Positions 1-6,314 of a stretch of 6,842 nt of DNA are shown piece after piece; the first letter of the stretch is position 1; the number at the start of each line of letters is the position of its first letter. Origin of the DNA: CAMBDR01 sp046597185 (GTDB taxonomy: Bacteria; Pseudomonadota; Gammaproteobacteria; Burkholderiales; Burkholderiaceae_D); assembly GCA_046597185.1 (NCBI GenBank), contig JBKJLF010000163.1, positions 1-6,842 of the forward strand, given 5' to 3'. The notes under the pieces were generated by a model. The model worked only from the letters and a program-made list of their open reading frames with translations, was not told where the DNA came from and did no database searches. The position numbers and the translations under genes were made by a program.

Positions 1-85
1 ATTGCGCTTTTCGGCCGATCAAAGCAGTAGCCTGATTTACTTGTTCATTACCAAAAACGCCACGCTGCACATTGAATATCAATAG
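1..85 (+). CDS. C-terminal fragment of an unidentified protein
   Basis: One plus-strand frame is open from the window edge (first full codon at position 2) to a TAG at 83-85, giving 27 residues that end in NATLHIEYQ. The other two plus frames close earlier or lack this composition. The alternating hydrophobic and polar residues (LIYLFITKNATLHIEYQ) would suit a terminal beta-strand. The fragment is too short to assign a family. A hairpin follows 27 bases after the stop, and the next gene converges on it, which fits this being the real end of a gene. The coding call is reasonable but weak because of its length. Confidence 0.45.
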   Translation, partial: LRFSADQSSSLIYLFITKNATLHIEYQ

Positions 86-112
86 CCCGGCGCACCGACC
101 AAAATCCGCCAA

Positions 113-133
113 AGCCCGCCGTCCTGGCGGGCT
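113..133. terminator. Hairpin between converging genes, possible bidirectional terminator
   Basis: A perfect 8-bp GC-rich stem, AGCCCGCC (113-120) paired with GGCGGGCT (126-133), has a 5-base loop GTCCT. It lies between the plus-strand stop at 83-85 and the minus-strand stop at 142-144. Read on the minus strand, the stem is followed by TTTGGCGGATTTTGG, an interrupted U-rich stretch. Read on the plus strand no U-run follows, so termination is better supported for the minus-strand operon. The arm AGCCCGCC occurs again at 144-151 and could compete for the same partner. Confidence 0.5.
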
Positions 134-141
134 GTACTCAG

Positions 142-1083
142 TTAGCCCGCCTGAGCCAACAATTCTGATCTGTCGTCCACGCCGATTTCGGTGAGCACCG
201 CCAAGGCCACAATCGGGTTATCCAAAACAGGGTCGGCACAACGCCAGTTATCCTGTTTCCGCCGCAGCACGAGGATCGTTTGAACTGGCTGTGGGCTACG
301 CAAATTGTCTTCGAGCGCGGTTAACTCAGAACAACAATAATTATTGCAAATCCCGGAGCGCATTTCTTTGCTCAGGCTACACCCTTTTGCAGTGTGGTTG
401 ATGCATGAGCCATGCATCGTGTATTTGGCCAGGCGCGCGGTATAGGCATTAACGACCTGTTCAGGCTGCATTTCCGGGTGTTGTATGATAAAGCGCTGCA
501 GAGTCGCCACCGTCAGGTAAGCATGGTCGCCGCCCAGGGTACAACATCCACCGCCACAGGCAGCACACAAATGCCCCGGCAGGCGTGATTCAATCGGTGC
601 CAACGCCGCCGTGGGAGTGGCTGGCACAGCCTGGCTGGCCGATTCGATGGCAGAAAACGCCATGGCAATCTTTTTGCGCAAATGGGCTCGATAGCGTTTG
701 CGCCGCAAGCGCGATAGCTTCAGCAGTTGGCGTGGGCCGGAGGGCAATTGTACTTGTCTGATCAAACCTGGGTTGGTTTCCTGAGCCAGGCTGGCATGTA
801 ACAAGCCCCAGGCGTGTTGATTTTCCTCTGATTTGCCTGATGAATACTGCTGCATCAAGGCATTATGTACAGCTTGCGCCCGAACTTGTCTGGCATACCG
901 TTCGAGATAATTTTTAAATAAGACATCACCCATTATCGGGCGCTTGGCAAGCACCATTTTGCAGGCAACCTGAGCACAACAGGGCCAGGGATCGGGCGTT
1001 TTGGAAGCCAGCGCAATCTGGTGCGGCAGCGCAGCGCCACAAACCACGCAACCAGGTTTTGCCTGGGTTAGACCATTCAACAT
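142..1083 (-). CDS. Cysteine-cluster protein, YkgJ-like (probable metal or Fe-S binding)
   Basis: This encodes 313 residues when started at the ATG at 1083, which has AGGGAG six bases upstream; a longer frame to 1248 would overlap nudC heavily. An N-terminal zinc-finger-like part has CVVC (C12, C15) followed by CC and C (C35, C36, C41). A very basic stretch (about 125-138, RLRRKRYRAHLRKK) precedes the main cluster: CAACGGGCC (C173, C176, C180, C181), then C227, GCSL (C235), and GICNNYCC (C246, C250, C251). The order CxxCxxxCC, an LT segment, then C...GCSL...C resembles the YkgJ/UPF0153 cysteine-cluster family, whose function is poorly known. No signal peptide or membrane segment is visible, so it is probably cytoplasmic. 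It is the last gene of the EF-hand/nudC operon, 19 bases after nudC. The coding call is firm; the family assignment is moderate and the metal binding is inferred. Confidence 0.8.
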   Translation of the reverse strand: MLNGLTQAKPGCVVCGAALPHQIALASKTPDPWPCCAQVACKMVLAKRPIMGDVLFKNYLERYARQVRAQAVHNALMQQYSSGKSEENQHAWGLLHASLAQETNPGLIRQVQLPSGPRQLLKLSRLRRKRYRAHLRKKIAMAFSAIESASQAVPATPTAALAPIESRLPGHLCAACGGGCCTLGGDHAYLTVATLQRFIIQHPEMQPEQVVNAYTARLAKYTMHGSCINHTAKGCSLSKEMRSGICNNYCCSELTALEDNLRSPQPVQTILVLRRKQDNWRCADPVLDNPIVALAVLTEIGVDDRSELLAQAG

Positions 1084-1089
1084 GGAATT

Positions 1090-1095
1090 CTCCCT
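1090..1095 (-). promoter_or_regulatory. Shine-Dalgarno sequence fixing the start of the cysteine-cluster gene
   Basis: On the minus strand AGGGAG lies six bases before the ATG at 1083. It falls in the 19-base gap after the nudC stop. It supports the ATG at 1083 over the longer frame that begins inside nudC. Confidence 0.75.
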
Positions 1096-1102
1096 GCATC
1101 CA

Positions 1103-1933
1103 TCAAAGTTTTGCTGATTTGGCCGGAAAAAAGGTATTGACCAATTTACCGGAAATCGATACCTCAGAATAGGGTTGATCAAACGCATCTTGCGGCCCAA
1201 ACCAGCGCGCTTCGGCGATTTCGCTTGCATCGACTTTGATCTCGCCACTCAAATAATCCGCCGTCCAGGCAATCATCAATGAGTGCGGAAAAGGCCAGGA
1301 TTGGCTGGCGAAATAGCGTAAATTCGTCACCCGCAAACCGACTTCTTCCATCACTTCGCGGTGTATCGCTTCTTCAATCGATTCGCCCGCTTCCAAAAAA
1401 CCGGCCAATGGGGTGAATCGTTTGGTCGGTGAATGGACGTGGCGCGCCAATAATACCTCATCCCCTTTTTTGATCAAGACCATCATGGCGGGAGAGATGC
1501 GCGGCCAGGCAATCATCTGGCAAGCCGGGCATTTGAAGGCGCGCTCGCCTGTGGCCAATTGCATGGGGGTGGCGCATGCGCCGCAAAAACGATGGGTGCG
1601 CGCCCATTCTGCAATTTGGTACGCACGACCCGCCATGCTTAAAAATTCATCATCGACAGCACCAATCAAGGCACGCAGGTTTTTAAAGACCCAACCTTGG
1701 GCGGCTGGCGCTTGTGCATCCACCCAGGTAGCACGGCAATAATGCTGTTGCCATAAACCAATGGGATACAAGGCATCTTCACGCACGCCATGTAATGACA
1801 AGGCAGGCGCATCGGGTAAGGCCAGGTCATGCTCGCGCACCAGTAATTCATTACCGCGAAAGGTAAAGGTAAGCGGGCTTTCATGCTCAATATGGGCCAT
1901 GAGCGGGGTAAAGTCGGCAGGTGTTTTCAGCAT
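1103..1933 (-). CDS. nudC: NAD(+)/NADH diphosphatase NudC (Nudix hydrolase)
   Basis: NudC hydrolyses NADH and NAD+ to NMN(H) and AMP, and members of the family also remove NAD caps from RNA 5' ends. The 276-residue protein shows the full architecture. A divergent N-terminal domain (about 1-110) is followed by a zinc ribbon with C117, C120, C135 and C138. Next comes the Nudix box G178-x5-E184-x7-R192-E193-V-M-E196-E197-V-G199-L, and then SQSWPFPHS (210-218), the NudC signature that distinguishes NADH pyrophosphatases from other Nudix enzymes. The usual form is SQPWPFP, so one Pro is replaced by Ser. I chose the ATG at 1933 because GGGAAG sits eight bases upstream; a TTG at 1951 in the same frame would overlap the preceding gene and has no comparable site. 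The gene starts two bases after the EF-hand stop, so translational coupling is likely. The enzyme should be cytoplasmic. Confidence 0.96.
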   Translation of the reverse strand: MLKTPADFTPLMAHIEHESPLTFTFRGNELLVREHDLALPDAPALSLHGVREDALYPIGLWQQHYCRATWVDAQAPAAQGWVFKNLRALIGAVDDEFLSMAGRAYQIAEWARTHRFCGACATPMQLATGERAFKCPACQMIAWPRISPAMMVLIKKGDEVLLARHVHSPTKRFTPLAGFLEAGESIEEAIHREVMEEVGLRVTNLRYFASQSWPFPHSLMIAWTADYLSGEIKVDASEIAEARWFGPQDAFDQPYSEVSISGKLVNTFFPAKSAKL

Positions 1934-1935
1934 GA

Positions 1936-2511
1936 TCAAAACTTCCCGCAATACAAAAGATTGCCGGGTGAATCCGGGTCATCGCTGGTGATGAATTCGA
2001 GCGCCAATTTTTCAATATCCGCCATCGTCAGGCGGCCATCGCCGTCGCTATCCATCTTGGCAAAGGCGCTGGCGGCATCAGCATCGGAACCCAGCACCCG
2101 CAACATTTGTTGATATTCATTAAGATTGATGGTGCCGCTGGCATCGTGATCGAGCAATAATTTAATTTGATGGCTGGCCAAACGCACCCAGGGCGCAGCA
2201 GTGCCCATGTTTTTGCATTCCAGTGCCTGACGCTGCAAATAAGTCAGATATTCGGGCAGTGAAACCTGGCCGTCGTGGTTGGTGTCAGCCAGGCGAATCA
2301 GGCGCAGAAACATGTCCTGGCAACTCTGGCGCAAGGCCGCGAGGCGGGTTTCGAATACGTCAGGGTCTTGCTCACGCCAACCGAATACCTCGCTGGCGAT
2401 ATCGGCAAAGCCCAAAAAGTCGCTCAGACTTAAAAATTGATTGTGGTTGCGGTCGTAATATTCAAACAAGGTGGTAAATTTTCGAACCTGTACCGGGGAT
2501 AGCGCTTGCAT
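1936..2511 (-). CDS. Four-EF-hand calcium-binding protein (calerythrin / sarcoplasmic Ca-binding protein type)
   Basis: This 191-residue soluble protein has no signal peptide and carries four EF-hand loops. They are at 20-31 (DRNHNQFLSLSD), 76-87 (DTNHDGQVSLPE), 121-132 (DHDASGTINLNE) and 154-165 (DSDGDGRLTMAD). Loops 2 and 4 are close to canonical and should bind Ca2+; loop 3 is near-canonical with Ser at position 5. Loop 1 lacks the Gly at position 6 and has Asn at positions 3 and 5, so it is probably weak. Length, four-hand spacing and the end DDPDSPGN resemble bacterial calerythrin-like proteins, which act as Ca2+ buffers or sensors. Two cysteines (C99, C188) are present. The start ATG at 2511 has GGAG five bases upstream. 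It is the first gene of the operon with nudC, so it may report or buffer cytoplasmic Ca2+ for that operon; this role is inferred. Confidence 0.92.
   Translation of the reverse strand: MQALSPVQVRKFTTLFEYYDRNHNQFLSLSDFLGFADIASEVFGWREQDPDVFETRLAALRQSCQDMFLRLIRLADTNHDGQVSLPEYLTYLQRQALECKNMGTAAPWVRLASHQIKLLLDHDASGTINLNEYQQMLRVLGSDADAASAFAKMDSDGDGRLTMADIEKLALEFITSDDPDSPGNLLYCGKF
1942..1947 (-). promoter_or_regulatory. Shine-Dalgarno sequence of nudC inside the upstream gene
   Basis: GGGAAG on the minus strand, eight bases before the nudC ATG, is embedded in the last codons of the EF-hand gene (Cys-Gly-Lys-Phe-stop). Ribosomes finishing the EF-hand frame would uncover or reuse it, so expression of the two proteins is probably coupled. 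Confidence 0.65.
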
Positions 2512-2547
2512 ACCGACTCCATCATGATATTAACCAGAACCTGCGCC

Positions 2548-2576
2548 AGTCTATCCGATTTCATCCCCATCGACAA
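2548..2576 (-). promoter_or_regulatory. Candidate sigma-70 promoter of the EF-hand/nudC operon
   Basis: On the minus strand, TTGTCG (2571-2576, 4 of 6 matches to TTGACA) and TAGACT (2548-2553, 4 of 6 to TATAAT) are separated by 17 bases. Transcription would start about 30 bases before the EF-hand ATG. The -35 box overlaps the foot of the hairpin at 2575-2600 by two bases. The match is modest and this is the only reasonable candidate I found in the gap. Confidence 0.32.
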
Positions 2577-2600
2577 GCACGCTGTTGGGGCAGCGTGCTT
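2575..2600 (-). terminator. Strong hairpin after the downstream carboxypeptidase gene
   Basis: AAGCACGCTG (2575-2584) pairs perfectly over 10 bp with CAGCGTGCTT (2591-2600) around a 6-base loop. It begins 11 bases beyond the stop codon of the carboxypeptidase gene at 2612, where a terminator is expected. Read on the minus strand no U-run follows (GTCGATGGGG), so it may be a 3'-end stabilising hairpin or an imperfect terminator rather than a classical intrinsic one. On the plus strand T-rich sequence follows, but no plus-strand gene needs it. Confidence 0.55.
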
Positions 2601-2623
2601 ATTTGATTTGCTTATTTGATTTG
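2598..2623 (-). repeat. Tandem 13-bp duplication across a stop codon
   Basis: CTTATTTGATTTG occurs twice head to tail without any mismatch, at 2598-2610 and 2611-2623. The second copy contains the final Gln-Ile-Lys codons and the TAA of the carboxypeptidase gene. The first copy lies in the untranslated region, out of frame by one base, and touches the terminator-like hairpin. The paralogous gene at 4478 has the same TTATTTGATTTGAA around its stop but only once, so a small local duplication is likely here. Confidence 0.85.
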
Positions 2624-4375
2624 AACAAACTCAGCACTGATCGGCCCCCACGCGCCCGATGCATCTTTGGCCCGTACAAACACGATATGCTTGCCCACAC
2701 TCCAACCCGTAGTATCGATTGTGCCCTTCACCGCTTCGGTACTGCTATTGAAAGCACCATCGCTGGCCACCAAGGGTTTGGCCACGGCACCCACACTCCA
2801 GGGTGGCAGGTCAATATAGTACTCCGCTGCGCTGATGGCCTGGGTGGCTTCCGTACCATTACTGTTATTGAAGTGGGTGTCGGTCGCGCTCGTGCTCAAT
2901 GCCAGGCTGTTGCCCGCCGTTACTGCGGTGGTGGCCGCATTGGGCACAAATACGGGTTTGCTCACATCCGGCCCGGCGGGTGTGAGGTAAGGCGTGCGCA
3001 CCACTTTGGCGGCATACCACAAGGCTGGTATATTCTTGGGCTTGGTGGTATTGGTATAGTTGGTGCAACTCTCAAAAAACGAGGTGCCCAGTTCAATCGT
3101 GTAAGCGGCCACGCCCAGTTCGACATAGCTCACGTCATCCGAGGTGCCGTCGGTCGGATATAAACCCACCGATTGCTGCGGCGTGTAGCCATTGAACCAG
3201 GCCAGCCGCCGCCCCAGGGTTTGCAAGGCGGTGGCATTGGGTGCCAACGCAGTGGTAGCACCATACGGCCACAGCACCAATTGGCTATAGCTGTGAATAT
3301 CCAGATGGATGCCTGAGGTATCGGCGGGGGCCGGGTCGTTTTGGCCGGGGCCACGCCGATCTGCCCACAGCGAGCGCACATAGGCTTCTACTGCCTGGGT
3401 TTCGGGTTCGGATGCCTTGCTCGGGCCGCGATAGGTGTCGTTGCACTGGCTACCGCTCGAACCTGTGCCATTGGTAATATTCCAGGTGGCGCTATAGTTG
3501 CGGTTCAAATCGGCCCCGCGCTTATTGCTGGTACTGCTGCAATAATTTTGATTGGTGTTTTTACGCCAGGACAAACCGCTCTCAGCCTTTTTGCGTCCAT
3601 CCGGGTTGGCTTGCAGCATGATGTGGACTTCATGATGATCCAAAATCCAGGTCGCATCCGCATTCGTGCCATACCCGCTCAACAGCTCGCGCGCAAAGGC
3701 CAGTGTGATGGGCGCGGTGGTGTATTCACGCGCATGCATGGCGCTTTGGATGAAGAGTTTGGGCTTGGTGCCGGCAATGTTTTTATTCGTCATTTTGAGG
3801 ACATATAAATCATAACCGCCCAAATTGGCACTTTTTTCCCAGGTTTTACCCACCACCGTCCAGCTCGCCAAATTCGGGTACGTTGTGGTGAAGCCCTGGG
3901 CTGCGGCATAGGTTTCTTCTACTGTTTCGTAACAGGGGTAGCTGGGAATGGCTTCTTGTTGCACGCCCTGGATGACGGTGGCATTTTTGCCCAGCAAGGT
4001 AGCGGTTTGGCCCTGGGCATGCAAACGATCCAGCATGGCATTGCGCTTGTTGATGAAGTCATGCGCCACGCGCATTTTGAAGCCAAACTTTTCCAACGCG
4101 GCTTTTTCTTCGGCGTTTAATTCAAAAATCATATGGCCGGTTTCATACTTGGCTTCCAATAAATTAGCGTGGAAGCTGATCGCGGCTTTGCGTGCCAATT
4201 CCAGATTCGGAAATTGGGCTTGATAGATGTTGAGCTTTTGCTTTTCTTGCGCAACATGTTGCTTTAGTTCGGCCTTGAGTTCGGCCTGAGCCAGCGATTG
4301 GGCTTGCGTGGAAAGTACGGTGATTTGAACCAGACCTGCAGCGGCCGAAAGGATGGCCAATTTTTTTAGTTTCAT
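2612..4375 (-). CDS. Secreted M14 zinc carboxypeptidase, paralogue A (carboxypeptidase B-like pocket)
   Basis: This 587-residue preproenzyme should remove C-terminal amino acids from peptides outside the cytoplasm. A signal peptide (about 1-27, ending STQA) is followed by a propeptide (about 28-144). The catalytic domain (about 145-465) has zinc ligands H214, E217 (HAREY) and H361 (DIHSY), substrate residues R271 (WRKN) and N291/R292 (DLNRN), Y406, and the general base E428 (TIELG). D413 in YPTDGTSDD falls where bovine carboxypeptidase B has D255, so C-terminal Lys/Arg preference is predicted. C279 and C311 may form the disulphide seen in this family. Residues from about 470 form a C-terminal beta-sandwich-like domain ending in FVRAKDASGAWGP. 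The ATG at 4375 has GGAGA five bases upstream; a GTG at 4423 in the same frame would put charged residues ahead of the signal peptide. It lies 102 bases downstream of a close paralogue and may be co-transcribed with it. Confidence 0.95.
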   Translation of the reverse strand: MKLKKLAILSAAAGLVQITVLSTQAQSLAQAELKAELKQHVAQEKQKLNIYQAQFPNLELARKAAISFHANLLEAKYETGHMIFELNAEEKAALEKFGFKMRVAHDFINKRNAMLDRLHAQGQTATLLGKNATVIQGVQQEAIPSYPCYETVEETYAAAQGFTTTYPNLASWTVVGKTWEKSANLGGYDLYVLKMTNKNIAGTKPKLFIQSAMHAREYTTAPITLAFARELLSGYGTNADATWILDHHEVHIMLQANPDGRKKAESGLSWRKNTNQNYCSSTSNKRGADLNRNYSATWNITNGTGSSGSQCNDTYRGPSKASEPETQAVEAYVRSLWADRRGPGQNDPAPADTSGIHLDIHSYSQLVLWPYGATTALAPNATALQTLGRRLAWFNGYTPQQSVGLYPTDGTSDDVSYVELGVAAYTIELGTSFFESCTNYTNTTKPKNIPALWYAAKVVRTPYLTPAGPDVSKPVFVPNAATTAVTAGNSLALSTSATDTHFNNSNGTEATQAISAAEYYIDLPPWSVGAVAKPLVASDGAFNSSTEAVKGTIDTTGWSVGKHIVFVRAKDASGAWGPISAEFVQIK

Positions 4376-4380
4376 TTTTG

Positions 4381-4385
4381 TCTCC
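4381..4385 (-). promoter_or_regulatory. Shine-Dalgarno sequence of carboxypeptidase A paralogue
   Basis: GGAGA on the minus strand lies five bases before the ATG at 4375 with an A-rich spacer. It decides the start in favour of the signal peptide beginning MKLKKLAIL over the upstream in-frame GTG at 4423. Confidence 0.75.
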
Positions 4386-4403
4386 GATAATTGGCGTGAC
4401 CAG

Positions 4404-4428
4404 CCCACGCGCCACAAAGGCACGTGGG
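4404..4428 (-). other. Hairpin in the gap between the two carboxypeptidase genes
   Basis: CCCACG (4404-4409) pairs with CGTGGG (4423-4428). After one C-A mismatch the helix continues with GCC (4411-4413) against GGC (4419-4421) around the loop ACAAA. It sits between the stop of the upstream paralogue (4478) and the start of the downstream one (4375). No U-run follows on the minus strand, so an intrinsic terminator is not supported. Partial attenuation, mRNA processing or 5' protection of the downstream message are possible. Confidence 0.45.
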
Positions 4429-4444
4429 TGGATGCTACGCGCTT

Positions 4445-4466
4445 AAATTGCTCTCAAATTGCGCTC
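4445..4466. repeat. Tandem 11-bp repeat between the carboxypeptidase genes
   Basis: AAATTGCTCTC (4445-4455) is followed directly by AAATTGCGCTC (4456-4466), with 10 of 11 bases identical. The unit length is about one helical turn. It lies 70-91 bases upstream of the downstream gene's ATG, where a regulator could bind. No convincing promoter hexamers accompany it, so the role is open. Confidence 0.5.
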
Positions 4467-4477
4467 AACCCAGAGGT

Positions 4478-6223
4478 TTATTTGATTTGAATAAACTCAG
4501 CGCTGATTGGGCCCCATGCGCCAGAGGCATCTTTGGCGCGCACAAACACAATATGCTTGCCAACGGAGAGGCCCGTCGTATTGACCGTGGCTTTCACCGC
4601 TTCGGTGCTGCTGTTGAATGCACCATCGGTGGCGGCCAAAGGATTGGCTACCGCACCCACTTTCCAGGGTGGCACATCAATATAGTATTCCGCCGCTGCA
4701 ATCGCTTGCGTGGCTTCAGTACCATTGCTATTATTGAAGTGGGTATCGGTCGCGCTGGAACTAAGCGCCAGGCTGGTGCCGGCCGTGACGGCCGTGGTGG
4801 CAGCATTGGGCACAAACACGGGCTTGGTGACATCCGGCCCGGCTGGCGTCAGGTAAGGGGTGCGCGCCACTTTTGCGGCGTACCACAGCGCCGGGACGTT
4901 TTTGGGCTTGGTGGTATTGGTATAGCTGGTGCAGCTTTCGAAGAAGGACGTACCCAATTCGATGGTGAATGCGGCCACCCCGAGTTCGCCATAGCTGATA
5001 TTGTCCGAAGTGCCATCAGTTGCATACAAGCCGATCGATTGTTCAGGCTTATAGCCATTGAAATACGCCAGACGACGGCCCAAGGTTTGCAGCGCGGTGC
5101 CATTGGGGGCAGGCGTTGAAGTATTGCCATAGGGCCAGAGCACCAATTGGCTATAGCTGTGGATATCCAGATGGATGCCGGAGGTGTCGGAAGGGGCCGG
5201 ATCAGTGGCACTGGGGCCACGGCGGTCTGGCCAGATCGAACGGGCATAGGCTTCAATGGCCTGGGTTTCAGGTTCAGAAGCGCGGCTTGGGCCACGATAG
5301 GTGTCATTACATTGGCTGCCGCTGGAGCCGGAACCGTTGGTTGAATTCCAGGCATAGCTAAAGTTACGGTTCAAATCGGCACCGCGACTATTGCTGGTGG
5401 CTCCGCAATAATTTTGATTGGTGTTTTTGCGCCAGGACAAACCACTCTCGGCTTTTTTACGCCCGTCCGGGTTGACGATGAGCATGAAATGCACTTCGTG
5501 GTGATCCAAAATCCAGGTTGCATCGGCATTGGTGCCGTAACCGGCCAACAAATCGCGTGCAAACGAGAGGGTCAGCGGTGCCGTGGTGTATTCACGCGCA
5601 TGAATCGCACTTTGGATGAACAGAATGGGCTTGGGGCCAGCGATGTTTTTATTGGTCAACTTCAAGACATTGATGTCATAGCCGCCCAAATTATTCACCT
5701 TTTGCCACGATTTGCCCACTGGCGTCCACGTTGCCAAGGTAGGGTAAGTACTGACAAAACCTTGGGCGGCGGTAAAGGTTTCTTCTACCGTTTCATAGCA
5801 AGGGTAACTGGGAATAGCATCGGCTTGCAGGCCGGTGAAGGTGGTGGCTTGCTTACCCAGCAAGGTGGCGGTTTGGCCGGCGGCATGCAAACGATCCAAC
5901 ATGGCATTACGCTTGTTGATGAAGTCGGTAGCGACTTTCATTTTGAAACCAAATTTTTCCAACCGGGCTTTTTCTTCGGGATTCAACTCAAAAATCATAT
6001 AGCCGGTTTCATAATTGGCTTCCAACAAATTGGCATGAAAAGTCACTGCCGCTTTGTAGGCCAAATCCTGATTCGGGAATTTGGCTTGATAGATATTGAG
6101 CTTTTGCTTCTCTTGCGCTACCTGGGCTTTGAGTTCTGTCTGATTATTCGCCAGAACCGGCAAAGCCAACACCAAACCTGCGGTGACCATCATTGTGGTC
6201 ATTTTATTTAGGACTGTTTTCAT
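4478..6223 (-). CDS. Secreted M14 zinc carboxypeptidase, paralogue B (carboxypeptidase B-like pocket)
   Basis: This 581-residue preproenzyme is roughly 80% identical by eye to its downstream neighbour over the catalytic domain. The signal peptide is about residues 1-25, ending in PVLA. The propeptide runs to about 138, and the catalytic domain from about 139 to 459. Zinc ligands are H208, E211 and H355; substrate residues are R265, N285 and R286; Y400 is the flexible tyrosine and E422 the general base. D407 (YATDGTSDN) matches D255 of carboxypeptidase B, but the next residue is Asn instead of the Asp seen in the neighbour. C273 and C305 are the probable disulphide pair. The C-terminal domain (about 464-581) is nearly identical to the neighbour's. 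The ATG at 6223 has GGAGA eight bases upstream. Its promoter should lie in the divergent region 6224-6573. The enzyme is probably exported by Sec and activated by propeptide removal; this follows from family knowledge, not from direct evidence. Confidence 0.95.
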   Translation of the reverse strand: MKTVLNKMTTMMVTAGLVLALPVLANNQTELKAQVAQEKQKLNIYQAKFPNQDLAYKAAVTFHANLLEANYETGYMIFELNPEEKARLEKFGFKMKVATDFINKRNAMLDRLHAAGQTATLLGKQATTFTGLQADAIPSYPCYETVEETFTAAQGFVSTYPTLATWTPVGKSWQKVNNLGGYDINVLKLTNKNIAGPKPILFIQSAIHAREYTTAPLTLSFARDLLAGYGTNADATWILDHHEVHFMLIVNPDGRKKAESGLSWRKNTNQNYCGATSNSRGADLNRNFSYAWNSTNGSGSSGSQCNDTYRGPSRASEPETQAIEAYARSIWPDRRGPSATDPAPSDTSGIHLDIHSYSQLVLWPYGNTSTPAPNGTALQTLGRRLAYFNGYKPEQSIGLYATDGTSDNISYGELGVAAFTIELGTSFFESCTSYTNTTKPKNVPALWYAAKVARTPYLTPAGPDVTKPVFVPNAATTAVTAGTSLALSSSATDTHFNNSNGTEATQAIAAAEYYIDVPPWKVGAVANPLAATDGAFNSSTEAVKATVNTTGLSVGKHIVFVRAKDASGAWGPISAEFIQIK

Positions 6224-6314
6224 TTATTACGTCTCCATTTGAAAGGAAGTCCAGATTAACCCTAAAATATGATGTTTGCAAGTCAACGCATGATTCTTTT
6301 TACCACGATGTTGT

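Noticed and set aside
1084..1248. N-terminal extension of the cysteine-cluster protein up to 1248.
   Set aside because: It would overlap the 3' end of nudC by about 145 bases and encodes a low-complexity basic segment. The ATG at 1083 has a proper Shine-Dalgarno sequence.
2598..2623. CRISPR-like or transposon-end repeat at the 13-bp tandem copies.
   Set aside because: There are only two directly adjacent copies with no spacer, no further copies, and no inverted terminal repeats or transposase nearby.
2585..3163. Long plus-strand frame opposite the end of carboxypeptidase A; a similar frame exists at 4424-5119 opposite carboxypeptidase B.
   Set aside because: The two frames resemble each other only because the sense genes are paralogues. 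The sense proteins have complete M14 motifs, and the antisense products show no domain or ribosome site.
4376..4423. GTG start at 4423 for carboxypeptidase A paralogue.
   Set aside because: It would place 16 mostly polar residues ahead of an excellent signal peptide and pass through the intergenic hairpin. The ATG at 4375 has GGAGA at good distance.
5414..6211. Plus-strand frame of 265 codons opposite the N-terminal half of carboxypeptidase B.
   Set aside because: It is a reading-frame shadow of a strongly coding minus-strand gene, and the matching part of the paralogue does not keep it open over the same length.
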